A stretch of DNA of 64,000 nt from Pomphorhynchus laevis (Eukaryota; Acanthocephala; Palaeacanthocephala; Echinorhynchida; Pomphorhynchidae). The stretch spans positions 1 to 64,000 of the forward strand of contig WNNJ02000974.1 in the NCBI GenBank assembly GCA_012934845.2. The letters are read 5' to 3'. Below the pieces are notes generated by a model. That model did not search any database. It worked only from the letters and a program-made list of their open reading frames with translations, and had not been told where the DNA came from. A program made the position numbers and the translations under genes. Positions 26,701 to 32,869 of the stretch are shown here, one piece after another (within the stretch, counting starts at the first letter, position 1; each line of letters begins with the position of its first letter).

Positions 26701-29700
26701 GTTGGTGCTTCAAAATTTACGTTTTGATTTCCAGTTAAATTACTATGTAAACGTTAATCAAATGCATCATCTATTTGTTCAATCATGGATGGGGGTACGC
26801 CATGAATTAACATCTGGAATTATGAAATTAATACACAAAAAAATTGGCGGTTATTGTGGTTAATGAGTTATTAAAGTAGTTGGATATTTCAGCTTATTTC
26901 TGAAATCACAAGTATCTCAAAATACGAGGAATAATATTTACCAAATTGCAGATAATTCTAATGCATTTAATGCCACGTTTCATATACAGCATTTTATTTT
27001 AGCTGGTTATCCTTAAGTTTTTAATTATTAATGTTAAACTGTCTTCTTAATATAATTTCTTAAGCATACTAACAGACGAAAAATGTTTGTAGTTTATCAA
27101 ACGGTATTTTGAACATAACATAGATTTAGCTTATGCAACGGCTACTATGGATGAAGTCAATAGTTTTAATAAAACCGCAATAATCTTCGGTTGAATATTA
27201 ACTTGATATTTTATTGTCAGTCAGCGTAAGTGGGATCATTGGAGCTTTTAATTCAAAAACCCTCCTCCGCTCTCTATATATAAATTAACTGCAACATTCC
27301 AAATTTTCATTAAAATTCATAATTCAATTTCAAAATGAAATCCATTATAGCTAATTATGGAGTAACCTATCCTGTTTATGCCAGAATGGGTATGAATATT
27401 CTAAAATATATTTTTGTTAATGTTCATTTTATAAAATAAAACTGTTTTCTTCTTTGAATTGATGACGCATCTAAAGTATATTTTATGAGCGGATTTTTGC
27501 GAAATATGAAAAATACGGCATTATAATATCGTCCTTTAAATTTTATAATTTAAAGCATAATTCATATTTAATGTTTGATCTATCATACTCAAGTTTGTTT
27601 GTGTTAAATGCTATTTGGAAAATAACAGGCTTTATAAATATTTTCTATACAACTGCATTAGCAGTTAAATCCAACTGCTAATTTACTAGTGAATTGATTC
27701 AATATTAATTTCCAACTAAATTTTATTTTACTCTATTTTATGATTTTAAATTGTTAATTTTATTTAAAAAATATTTAACATTTTTGAAGCTTAATTTATT
27801 TTATATTTTTAATTTACAAGTAATTCATAATTACTCTTTAAATTGCATTCATAAATAGCTGTTTGCAAATTAAAATTAAGCATTTAGTTAAAACACTATA
27901 TTATATAATACTATAATCAAAAGGAACATTTGCAGATTATTTTCAGGTGAATACATATTTTGGAGATATTTTGCGATCATCTATTACAATGTTGAGAGAG
28001 AAAAATCCAGGAAATGACGTTGCAAAGTTACTAGGCCGAGCATTGTGTGAGGTAGCAGCCCACTCCGTAATTTGCTATTAAAATTTTATGAAAATATCGT
28101 TTTAGAAAGACAAGGATGTACGGTCAAATGTTGACGAAAACTACATTAATTTCGAAATAAAGGTAAATCAAATGAGCTAATCTAAACTTTAAATATATTT
28201 TCGTTTTCAGTCCATGAACTAGAAATAGACTAACTGGGTCTTGTAAATACATTTTGACGAGTATATATAAATATTGAAAATGTTTATATATATTTATATT
28301 AATTTTAATATATTTTCTTTAATATATAATTTAATATATTAGTTATTCTGTTTAACAAGAAGTGTGTTATTTTTATTCATCCGAAACAGTTTTATGCTTA
28401 AAAGTTTAAATGTATTTTAATTATTTGTTGCCGATTTATAAAATTAGATTCTGTTTAATTTTTGTTGATAATTTGAATGCATTTTAATAAATATTTGGAA
28501 TCAAATAGGATAACTGAGTCTACGTATTTTATACTATATATAAATCAAAAATAAAAATTAATAATTATATAAGATTTTATAGAATTTATATTTATATCAA
28601 GTTAAAATAAAAAATTAAGATTTAAAATAAAAGTAGATTTTTATAAATTGAATAATTCATATATATGTATCAAAATAAGGACTAGAGGTCATCAGGAGGA
28701 ACTGAACGCACTTTAAAAGAAAGATAGTATTGTTACATTTATGCTAATAACTAAAATCGAAATTTCTATTGAATTTTATTTTATACTATTTTATAACAGA
28801 AATATGTACGTGTAAATTTAAAGGCATTATTACTTTAAAGTATTAATTTATTCTAACAATTAAACTAAGGAACTTACAAAACAAATGAAGATGTTACTTG
28901 CATATGATCGAATGAAGCGACATGAGGAGATTGTTATATTTCACAGGTGTGTAATTTTACACGCAAAATCTATTCGTATCGACATTTTATTATCTGATTT
29001 AGTGTTTGTTTGCGATATGCGATAATGAATCATCGATCACGATTGTTTAACATCATTTCTGAATTTATCGAAAAGCTATCTGAAGCAGACAAAGATGATA
29101 TGTAAGTTCAAAGTCAACTCACCTATACAGTTAACTGTTATTTAAAATTTTAATTACTATTAAAATAAGCTATTATAAAATCGTTCTATAAAGTGTATGT
29201 AATGCTTTGTTTAACTCGTTTGGATATAAAACATTTCAAATCAAACAATATTTTAACTGAAACTTTAATAGAATCAACGTGAGTTTATTTCAAAATTAAA
29301 CATATTTTCATCATCTTTTGGTAATTTTTTATAATTTTTGAGGAAACGTATTTGTGAAATTTTAAAAAATATAAAAATGCTTGTTTATTCTTGGTGTAAA
29401 ATGTTTTGTGGATATGTCAAAATATGTCACTTTGTGAATAATATGACATCTTTTAATTGGAATTTAATGGTAAAATGTTTCATTGAATTTTTCTTAGTTC
29501 CACTTCAATATATAGGAATATGCATGTTGAATGACTTTTTAAATAACAATATTTTTAATTATGGTTGACAATATTTTTAATAATAGTTTATAATTAATAA
29601 CGTACTTAGTACTCATTAATTTTAAGGGTAAGTTTGATTTTGCATAGGCCAAAATGTCTAATTGCTATATTACGTTATATTATTTAATGTGTAATCATTG

Positions 29701-31040
29701 CACATTATTTTTCATTTAATTAAAATTATTAATCATTAAATAATAATTATTTATTTTTTAATAATAATTAAATAATTTAAAATAATTAATAATTTAATTA
29801 TAAATTATTATTTAATAATTACTCAATGATCTTGTTATGCAGATAATATTGTTCTTATGTCCTTGTTATGATTACAATATACTTGCTGGATATACTATAT
29901 ATTAATTTAATTAAGGAGGATTAATATTTACAAATATTAAGTTTGGTTACCGACGTTATGTAAAGTTCTTTCACATAATTAGTATATGATTGCTTACGGA
30001 TCGAATAAATCTTTCGTGTATTTTATTATTATGCTTACCGTTGAGATTCAATTTCGAAGGCGTCTAATGATTCCTTGAGTGCAGCTTTAAATCACTGTCA
30101 AAAATATAAATGACAGGTAAGCGAAATAAGAAACGTAGGTCAAACTGGAATATAAATGATGCCAGTTGAATCTGAAAATGTGTATGAATTGTAAGTATAT
30201 AAAAAAGAGATAGGAATGCCCATCAATTGTTTAATAGTGTTGATAAAATCATTGTTTTAAACCTTCGTGTTACCTAATATTAATCTATGATTTTTTCTAT
30301 TTCCTTTATTGTTGCATACCTATCTTGCTCCGTAATATAGCCATATACATTAAACATATTCATATTGTATTTAATATGATTTCGTTTATTGCAGTGTCGA
30401 AATAGGATGTTGCTTATTTCGACAAATAATATAAATATAATTAAATACTGAAATGTCATTATTAACTTTTGTACTGATAAATCTAATTGAAATAACTTAA
30501 TCTGTATATGATATTTGCAATAGATAACTCATAATAATTAGGCATTCTTGAAATTGTATAAGTATTTGATATTTTTACAATATAATGCAATATATATAAT
30601 ATTTCATATTAAAAACGTTATCAAATCTTCTAATTTAGTTACAAGGTTGTTAGCGGGTATAATAGCACTGTCGATAACAACCCTAGCGAATTTCCTGAAC
30701 CTCTTGTCAGTACAATCGATATCATAAGACATGACGTTAATGAAACCTTGCAGCATAAGCAAAGTAACCGCCGACATGTTTCAAATATATAATACTATAT
30801 TTTCGCCAAATTGTCTGTTTAGTATCCTTAGACACTACAATTATTCCGGCCGAAATATCAAGCATTGACATTATTGATAATACAATGACATCTACATCGC
30901 TCAATGAAAGTCGTATAAATATACCACTTATGTCGTCAACAAAAAAAATGACTCAGCGACAAATGACGATTAGCTCACTTATCACTGATAGCGACTCAAA
31001 AAAACAGTTTACTCTAAATCCAATTGACGAGGAGGAATGA
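2587..31040 (+). CDS. STAG: Cohesin subunit SA/STAG (SCC3) gene, partial, 21 exons placed
   Basis: Overall entry for the gene; exons are listed separately. STAG is the HEAT-repeat subunit of the nuclear cohesin complex. It binds SCC1/RAD21 and DNA and is needed for sister-chromatid cohesion and genome folding. Identification rests on ordered matches to vertebrate STAG1/2: AMKL..AL, FRDVVGNIRQLCLEELG, AIASDIINI, RAYAAGQF, IAYFVDSIF, LMRIITCSIHRAV, the VLSKVSAALEWF region, VNTYFGDILR, ELTKQMKMLLAYDRMKRHE and RLFNIISEF, ending in a disordered acidic tail. From 8737 on, all intron phases agree. Missing are the N-terminus, the helix between the exons at 2587 and 5650 (ELLLQKRKE.. in vertebrates) and the segment equal to VRLKCLTALQ. 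About 870 residues are covered, against about 1230-1260 in vertebrates. Introns hold many retroelements. The sequence is divergent but shows no break in the placed exons, so it is probably functional. Confidence 0.85.
4018..4280. repeat. Intronic duplication, copy 1
   Basis: About 260 bp, from AGATTCTTAACAAGAAG to ACCATGGCAATAAATATA, is repeated in direct orientation at 5355-5607 with about 90% identity by eye. Confidence 0.85.
5355..5607. repeat. Intronic duplication, copy 2
   Basis: Direct copy of 4018-4280. It ends about 40 bp before the acceptor of the STAG exon at 5650. An apparent ATG at 5585 belongs to this repeat and is not a start codon. Confidence 0.85.
5650..5773 (+). CDS. STAG: STAG exon b (RDVVGNIRQLCLEELG)
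   Basis: The acceptor atatttttag is followed by a split Arg codon and RDVVGNIRQLCLEELGHW, then KFFIYLGDFLYDK. It matches vertebrate YRDAIAEIRAICIEEIG...SYLKYVGWTLHD, the most conserved part of the protein. The donor is gtttgt at 5774; the exon ends in phase 0. Confidence 0.9.
5774..6639 (+). other. STAG intron, AT-rich
   Basis: The exon equal to vertebrate VRLKCLTALQ..LELFTSRF should be between here and 8737 but was not found. A 70-codon minus-strand ORF (6136-5924) has a plausible composition but no recognised match. Confidence 0.4.
6640..7020 (-). mobile_element. PLE tail, minus strand
   Basis: It carries the hallmark blocks of the PLE family at 17.9-20.4 kb in reverse complement: a TAGTCTAC block, a GAGGAACTGCT.TGCTATCA.GTTTCGGC block, then a block ending in TATCTTATTCTAATACAAAG. 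It is a 5'-truncated copy with no coding left. Confidence 0.75.
7220..8440 (-). mobile_element. PLE tail split by an RLE LINE relic
   Basis: The left part (7220-7370, with AAGTCTACGTATTTTATAC) and the right part (about 8215-8440, with GAGGAACTGCTATGTTATCA and CCTCGACCCAGCG) are the two halves of one minus-strand PLE tail. They are separated by the GC-richer relic at 7375-8210, so the PLE copy is older than the insertion. Confidence 0.6.
7375..8210 (+). mobile_element. Relic of an RLE-type (R2-like) LINE
   Basis: In scattered + frames it reads WRQATLPIRLEGLDVYQTLEAA (region 7500-7565), then ALLITSVGARLFDRYIYIAV, LRLGVQCFQLHRC (region 7870-7965), and finally LGLRLGRTTGDRRAF and QISAAVQRGNAASFL (8050-8160). 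These follow the C-terminal part of RLE-bearing non-LTR elements found in cnidarians and other invertebrates: thumb region, a W..ALP.S..G...D...IAV.LRLG stretch, and the terminal QR.S.A.QRGNAAS motif. Internal parts are deleted and several stops are present. It is much GC-richer than the surrounding DNA. Confidence 0.65.
8737..8816 (+). CDS. STAG: STAG exon c
   Basis: The acceptor gtatacag starts phase 0 with IRVQQLICHKDAAIASDIIN, matching [20 protein letters not shown] of vertebrate STAG. The donor is AG|gtcaaa, leaving a two-base codon remainder. Confidence 0.88.
8817..8870 (+). other. 54-nt STAG intron without a stop
   Basis: gtcaaa...ccacaacag. The length is a multiple of three and it has no in-frame stop, so a plain ORF scan reads through it. 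Removing it restores LRRGKNVVEES across the junction. Confidence 0.85.
8871..9060 (+). CDS. STAG: STAG exon d (RAYAAGQF)
   Basis: It encodes KNVVEESKFIHYSLFAMDSK followed by RAYAAGQFFIIELLQRAE, the counterpart of [25 protein letters not shown] in vertebrates. The donor is CGGG|gtaatt and the exon ends in phase 0. Confidence 0.92.
10421..10665. repeat. Tandem duplication, copy 1 (intact)
   Basis: It runs from ATATAATATAGGTATAGT through ATTTAAATAATTATAATT to CTAGCTTTATCAATAGTTG. The second copy lies at 10720-11360 and is interrupted by the palindrome. This copy therefore shows the pre-insertion sequence. Confidence 0.85.
10720..11360. repeat. Tandem duplication, copy 2 (interrupted)
   Basis: It is homologous to 10421-10665 on both sides of the insertion at 10857-11252, with CAATACAATATAGGTATAGT on the left and TTATAATTAACTTATTTCATC on the right. 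Confidence 0.85.
10857..11252. mobile_element. Palindromic foldback insertion with 12-bp target duplication
   Basis: Two arms of about 183 nt (10886-11067 and 11071-11252) are near-perfect reverse complements around a centre at 11068-11070. The left end has about 29 extra bases outside the palindrome. ATTTAAATAATT stands directly on both sides (10845-10856 and 11253-11264) and occurs once in the uninterrupted sister repeat at 10.42-10.67 kb, so insertion with target-site duplication is directly visible. No protein is encoded; the ORF seen here is an artefact of the arm. The class is unknown; it is MITE or foldback-like, moved in trans. Confidence 0.85.
11908..12037 (+). CDS. STAG: STAG exon e (AYFVDSIF)
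   Basis: The acceptor gctttaag starts phase 0 with INDYIAYFVDSIFSY, matching HEHAAYLVDSMWD. It continues MMELVLHGSSCWNDATWIQ. It ends with one base of a Gly codon before donor gttttt. Confidence 0.92.
12091..12212 (+). CDS. STAG: STAG exon f
   Basis: After a 53-nt intron it completes the Gly codon and reads LFEEHDLHLSLMRIITCSIH then RAVTGNSPGERNNQQ, the counterpart of [30 protein letters not shown]. The donor is ACT|gttagt, phase 0. Confidence 0.93.
12213..14251 (+). other. STAG intron, AT-rich
   Basis: It holds the inverted-repeat element at 12786-12966. No other coding signal was seen. Confidence 0.7.
12786..12966. mobile_element. Small inverted-repeat element (MITE-like)
   Basis: The arms ATAATTATTGGAGCTGGATC.. 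and ..GATCCAGCTCCAATAATTAT enclose about 180 bp. Most of the element pairs with itself, including TTTGATATTTCGCTAAC against GTTAGCGAAATATCAAA. It is non-coding. Half of another copy is at 15194-15254. Confidence 0.75.
14252..14341 (+). CDS. STAG: STAG exon g
   Basis: 30 codons, phase 0 at both ends: FPQNRVKSTVDICNQFTRFF then TSSISEIMSK, equal to vertebrate [24 protein letters not shown]. The donor AAA|gtaagt is strong. Confidence 0.88.
14589..14738 (+). CDS. STAG: STAG exon h
   Basis: 50 codons, phase 0 at both ends: YLSEDRQIGELLTLIPLMN, then EFQECITLDQFNLVLDKC, corresponding to [21 protein letters not shown]. Acceptor tttag, donor GAG|gtattt. Confidence 0.92.
15194..15254. mobile_element. 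Half copy of the small inverted-repeat element
   Basis: GTGAAATATCAAATAA...GACCCAGCTCCAATAATT matches the right arm of the element at 12786-12966. Confidence 0.65.
15633..15770 (+). CDS. STAG: STAG exon i (VLSKVSAALEWF)
   Basis: 46 codons, phase 0: VLSKVSAALEWFSNSQIK...NNFMDVLTVDFSRYLKLMK. It aligns end to end with vertebrate VLEACSKTYHALCNEEF...DKFNRLLEDFLQ. Donor AAG|gtaagc. Confidence 0.95.
15821..15897 (+). CDS. STAG: STAG exon j
   Basis: It follows a 50-nt intron and reads AGEFSSNDNVQQYFTGALIK then ITIFH, matching [24 protein letters not shown]. It ends with AG of an Arg codon before gtacga. Confidence 0.93.
15898..16695 (+). other. STAG intron, AT-rich
   Basis: No element or exon was recognised in these 798 nt. 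Confidence 0.7.
16696..16768 (+). CDS. STAG: STAG exon k
   Basis: The acceptor tattaag adds one base to finish Arg, then NHNYTKYAFWRKLIRLMETN, equal to [25 protein letters not shown]. It ends GAG|gttcac in phase 0. Confidence 0.92.
16825..16923 (+). CDS. STAG: STAG exon l
   Basis: 33 codons: ILTYCLELSKLRIFWAVRTC then ANLINFDSDNENT, equal to [22 protein letters not shown]. Flanking introns are 56 and 65 nt. Confidence 0.92.
16989..17238 (+). CDS. STAG: STAG exon m
   Basis: It begins KMCCSRIFDRAKQLCVVCFQ and continues LMANYPNETICLLAYTTICQ MLCCF, the counterpart of [33 protein letters not shown]. Donor TCAG|gtgtag leaves one base. The open frame goes on to a stop at 17291, but that tail is intronic. 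The next exon is 6.9 kb away, beyond several elements. Confidence 0.92.
17317..17500 (-). mobile_element. Small hairpin repeat, copy 1 (minus)
   Basis: In reverse complement it reads GGCACATCAATGCTTGTATT, later TCCTGATGATAGCAGGAGCT followed by ATCGAAATATAG, and ends near GTTCCTGTAATAACTA. It is inverted with respect to copies 2 and 3. Confidence 0.75.
17524..17620 (+). mobile_element. Small hairpin repeat, copy 2 (partial, plus)
   Basis: GATAGCAGGAGCTATCGAAA and then TTTCTGCTTCTTTGTTCCTG repeat the 3' part of copy 1 in opposite orientation. Confidence 0.75.
17640..17815 (+). mobile_element. Small hairpin repeat, copy 3 (plus)
   Basis: It starts GGGGCACATCAATGCTTGTA, carries TCCTGATGATGATAGCAGAA then GCTATGGAAATATAA, and ends TTCTTTGTTCTTGCAATGAC. 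It is full length compared with copy 1. The end sequence resembles that of the element at 12786. Confidence 0.75.
18022..19002 (+). CDS. PLE protein, N-terminal part and RT start
   Basis: 326 residues, very rich in Asn, Lys and Ile. It starts with a 200-residue Asn/Lys-rich region that carries CNCKSLSFDKINEHICTHN and ELRKLLSKGYKYR (about 150-190), a pattern known from endonuclease-less PLE-type RT proteins of cnidarians and molluscs (C.C ... H..T.D...I.N..LR.L..KG..(F/Y)R). Near 275-290, IITTIDKASNNFVFICKK is the first RT block. The frame ends shortly after; the rest of the RT lies in another frame. Codon use is extremely AT-rich, like the flanking intron. Reverse transcription of its own RNA is the family role. 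Confidence 0.75.
   Translation: MYINEQLEILKQLLRDNKLKDLYVNIRSFSKDIICSINQKLINDYDRLSCIIDSYCNTKYYNRTINVNNNNRKYTLTINFINKCIDNINIAGLLNNSKSKEIIGSDLSKYIPKIRYKLLPPFGRKICNYNKELKSICNDNIRNIMETECNCKSLSFDKINEHICTHNLELIENCELRKLLSKGYKYRLNNNNDKNKIYSSLYNNLNDYFSKLINSESSNISKIKIWKDYIFDKIKNKMKITNNYKRKDKINKDMYKELTKLKDNYIITTIDKASNNFVFICKKLYYDILMKEVNSNDLNVNPTYERSELSLETIITSHCSIMDKRV
19128..20129 (+). CDS. PLE reverse transcriptase, catalytic part
   Basis: 333 residues. RT motif A is DFSTLYTNL (about 53-61), motif B GVPMGGNSSP (136-145) and motif C RYIDDICVF with YIDD at about 180-183, then VYLDMNIKL as motif D/E. All three catalytic Asp residues are present. The conserved block KPRFICSAFKCTLKPLS lies just upstream of the first ATG in the same frame, so the true reading enters before 19128. 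The protein ends FKLLSGKFLWMDNK with no nuclease domain. Confidence 0.85.
   Translation: MNKILKVIKAHFKKYCKVIEINTGIKHYFSINSTKEFLEQTKGINFQNINTYDFSTLYTNLDLVDIKEALVKLINLIFGKRYTYICYNNYNAYLTKIKPSSKYKYMDKIELIESLNILINQNYLKVGTSIFRQVKGVPMGGNSSPIIADLFLSFIEYEFVHNCVKTKSKQYKYMKYMFRYIDDICVFNSNNFYSISEHIYPESLILNKTNINDKEGVYLDMNIKLTLTKTTINLYRKDDIFKFTRNIFLHEHSCIPYNIKYNTLNNEILRIATICNDIGFLQNHLNNLIDTYFKLGYYKNNIKQKIVKYINQHNNIKNKFKLLSGKFLWMDNK
20890..22950 (-). mobile_element. LTR-retrotransposon pol fossil (Ty3/Gypsy-like)
   Basis: Read on the minus strand in order: reverse transcriptase part (about 22.95-22.3 kb, with YCLMRLRFGLNRAP), RNase H-like part (22.22-21.92 kb), integrase core (about 21.6-21.2 kb) and the post-integrase region (21.23-20.9 kb, with SDKLWVRPHLARC). 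The order and the motif style agree with a Gypsy-like family seen in Trichinella and other invertebrates. Gag, protease and LTRs were not recognised. The copy is clearly broken, with roughly ten or more breaks and no intact gene, which suggests considerable age. It sits inside a STAG intron. Confidence 0.75.
22743..22878. repeat. Three tandem copies of a 42-bp unit
   Basis: TGCTTTCTTTAAATCGATAA...CTGACCGATATTCT occurs three times in a row with essentially no differences, inside the LTR fossil. It is a recent local tandem duplication. Confidence 0.95.
24147..24331 (+). CDS. STAG: STAG exon n
   Basis: It reads TTAFSFVDFYFPGTDHMS then VVQRRECVVSFVKLILNRVI, matching LLSFILDHVFIEQ...LHKRRNLLAAFCKLIVY, and ends CYATILKHYVQ before gtattt. 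The start at 24147 (acceptor ttttactgag) is chosen because its two-base phase joins exon m; acceptors at 24154 and 24219 are possible, but only 24219 also fits the phase. Confidence 0.88.
24546..24790 (-). mobile_element. PLE tail, minus strand
   Basis: CTGAGTCTACGTATTT, then AAAATCAATTTTTATGAATTG and ACTGCTATGTTATCAGGTTTCG match the reverse complement of the PLE 3' end. Confidence 0.75.
25030..25200 (-). mobile_element. PLE tail fragment, minus strand
   Basis: It contains TATATGAGATTATATATAAT and AGAGGTCATCAGGAGGAACT, both from the PLE tail. 5' and 3' blocks are lost. Confidence 0.6.
25870..25945 (-). mobile_element. PLE tail fragment, minus strand
   Basis: ATCAGATCAGCAATCTGAGT and GCATTTTATACTATTTATAA match the outer end of the PLE tail. 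Confidence 0.45.
26120..26595 (-). mobile_element. Cluster of two or three PLE tail fragments, minus strand
   Basis: Repeated starts (AACTGAGTCTACGTATAAAA and variants at about 26250 and 26300) and two copies of the ATAAAAGTCA/ATAAAAGCCA block show nested or tandem partial copies. Confidence 0.55.
27947..28051 (+). CDS. STAG: STAG exon o (VNTYFGDILR)
   Basis: 35 codons, phase 0: VNTYFGDILRSSITMLREK then AKLLGRALCE, equal to YYNDYGDIIKETMSKTRQ..CAKTLILSLQQ. Acceptor ttttcag. Confidence 0.92.
28106..28162 (+). CDS. STAG: STAG exon p
   Basis: 19 codons between a 54-nt intron and donor gtaaat: KDKDVRSNVDENYINFEIK. It is placed by splice signals and phase; the matching vertebrate region is poorly conserved. 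Confidence 0.75.
28163..28869 (+). other. STAG intron with a PLE tail
   Basis: Apart from the PLE tail at 28495-28712 nothing was recognised. Confidence 0.6.
28495..28712 (-). mobile_element. PLE tail, minus strand
   Basis: It starts GGATAACTGAGTCTACGTAT and ends AGAGGTCATCAGGAGGAACT; the innermost blocks are lost. Confidence 0.7.
28870..28946 (+). CDS. STAG: STAG exon q
   Basis: ELTKQMKMLLAYDRMKRHEE then IVIFH, aligned with [25 protein letters not shown]. It ends in AG before gtgtgt. Confidence 0.92.
29003..29101 (+). CDS. STAG: STAG exon r
   Basis: After a 56-nt intron: VCLRYAIMNHRSRLFNIISE then FIEKLSEADKDD, matching [21 protein letters not shown]. It ends with AT before gtaagt. Confidence 0.93.
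29102..29342 (+). other. STAG intron, AT-rich
   Basis: Nothing was recognised. Confidence 0.5.
29343..29393 (+). CDS. STAG: STAG exon s (probable)
   Basis: KRICEILKNIKMLVYS, phase-compatible with its neighbours and in the place of vertebrate TVYVYLEKFMTFQM. The donor gtgtaa is weak. A longer version to a gtaaaa donor at about 29470 breaks the phase to the next exon. Confidence 0.55.
29394..30638 (+). other. STAG intron, AT-rich
   Basis: Very AT-rich with short inverted AATTATTAA-type runs near 29720-29830. No exon with consistent phase was found in it. Confidence 0.6.
30639..30763 (+). CDS. STAG: STAG exon t (C-terminal)
   Basis: YKVVSGYNSTVDNNPSEFP then EPLVSTIDIIRHDVNETLQ. Its start resembles vertebrate SYRNSLLAGGDDDTMSV, after which the family is disordered. 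Acceptor taatttag, donor gtaacc. Confidence 0.7.
30823..31040 (+). CDS. STAG: STAG last exon
   Basis: 72 codons including TGA at 31038-31040: a Ser/Thr-rich tail ending SDSKKQFTLNPIDEEE. Phase joins exon t. Assignment to STAG is by position, phase and the acidic end typical of the family. Confidence 0.75.
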
Positions 31041-31174
31041 TCTCTTATTTAGCAGATGTTATGTTATTTAGCCGGCAACTATAATTGCCACTAAACATTC
31101 TATAATTCTGTAAATATAAAAAATAACTTGCTTTTGAAGCAAGTTTTATATATTTTGGGAAACATTATTTAGCC

Positions 31175-31180
31175 AATAAA
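31175..31180 (+). terminator. Poly(A) signal AATAAA for STAG
   Basis: Canonical AATAAA 135 nt after the STAG stop codon, the first one downstream. Confidence 0.55.
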
Positions 31181-32224
31181 TGTATTCATATTTGTATAAT
31201 AACGTGTATTTGTTGTTGAAAATTGGAGACAGTCTTACAGCAATCAGTTATTTATTTTGAACCACGGATTTTCTGTCCCTGCAATTTATTATTTAATTGA
31301 AATTTTATTATTAATAAATATTAATAAATATTATTTTTATTAATTATTATAAATTTTACACGTGAATCGGTATGAATGTATAATGTAAACGTTAATCATA
31401 AAAAATATTTTAATAACATGATAACATGTGTTGTTTAATAAATTTAGGTATAGATATAATTGTATCTACGATTTTGAAACCACACATTTAATTAATATTA
31501 ATCACACGTTAGAGTGTGTAATTGCTGCAATAATTGATTCACAGATTTTAGTAAATATAACATTAGTGTATTCTCTAATAAACTCTAGCATTTTAACACT
31601 GATATTTTCTATTTTATCAACTCAAATTGTAACGTAACTTATTTGCATTGCTAGATGCGTTTTTAATTCAACCATGGACGAAAATTTAAAAGGAAATCCG
31701 CACTTCCAATATCAGCTGTGAAATTATATTAACACCAGCGAATATGCTTGTAATTCCAAGGAACCAAATGTTTAAAAGCTTAAGCGTTTATCCAAGATAA
31801 TTTAATAACTTTAGTGATGTCAACATCGTGGATGTTGTGCAACAGATTCACTATTCTATGACTGCATATGTTTAACTTTGATTTATAATTTTACAGAACA
31901 AGTTAATATTAACAGTTTCAAAATTATAATAGACAAAAAATTGTCTTAAATATGTGAATTGCTCCGTCGATAGACTGTATAACGTAAAAAACGTGATGAA
32001 TTCGGCACTTAACGGATTATTATCGCGTATATAATAAATCAATTAATAAATTATAGTGCTTTCATATTATAATTAGTTAATTATAGTTTATATTAATTAA
32101 GATAATAATTAACTAATTAATAATAAATCAGCAATTAAATAATATTAATTATTATAATTTATAAGTTATAGTATTTTATATTATCAAATAACATTAAATA
32201 TAATGCATTCCCAAAATTGTCGTA
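31181..32224. other. AT-rich intergenic DNA
   Basis: No gene or element was recognised. Runs of ATTAAT/AATAATTA occur near 32040-32170. Confidence 0.6.
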
Positions 32225-32500
32225 ATATGATTAAAATCATTTAACTGATCTAAGCTAGGATACTATAAAAATTCAATTGAACAAAAAATGTTAATAAGTA
32301 AATCATAAATATATCATTAAAAACAAATTAAAACTTTTAAGTTGAAAAAATTATTTAGTGGGTTCTAAATAATTTACTCTGTATTAGAATAAAATATTAT
32401 TTTGGATAATCAGCAATTATCAGAATAAATACATCATTAGCAAGTATTTCCCGATGATATGTCAGGTTATAAAATAGGGATCAATACATGATAACACTGC
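32225..32500 (+). mobile_element. Eroded PLE 3' end, plus strand
   Basis: GGATACTATAAAAATTCAAT echoes the end of the PLE RT (LGYYKNNIKQKI), followed by CTCTGTATTAGAATAAAATA and TACATCATTAGCAAGTATTT from the tail. Much more diverged than the other copies. Confidence 0.55.
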
Positions 32501-32869
32501 CGTTTTCTTGATTGTCGTCAATTTTTATTATGAAATATTGTATAATATTTATTAAAAAGTTCAAAAACCAATTTTAACATTATGATAAATTAAATTTTTA
32601 TTTCTGAAGAATACAGACTATTTAGCCTTAGTTAATTGATGCGATTTATAGAAACAATAATTATAGATTATAAATATACGTTCGAAACTAATTATGTACC
32701 AACAATATAATTAAATGTTTATGTCCAAGAACAAACGAAACTTTTGGTCATTTCAATATTGTATTTCAAACAGTATCGAAAATTTGTTATAAGCTGGAAA
32801 ATGTGTATGTAACAATTTCGAGAACCGTTAAGTTAGGATAAAGTTGTAGTACATTATATCGTGTTTAAA

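Larger units (their letters stand above)
24332..27946 (+). other. STAG intron with PLE tails
   Basis: 3.6 kb, AT-rich. Several eroded minus-strand PLE tails are listed separately. Nothing else was recognised. Confidence 0.7.
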
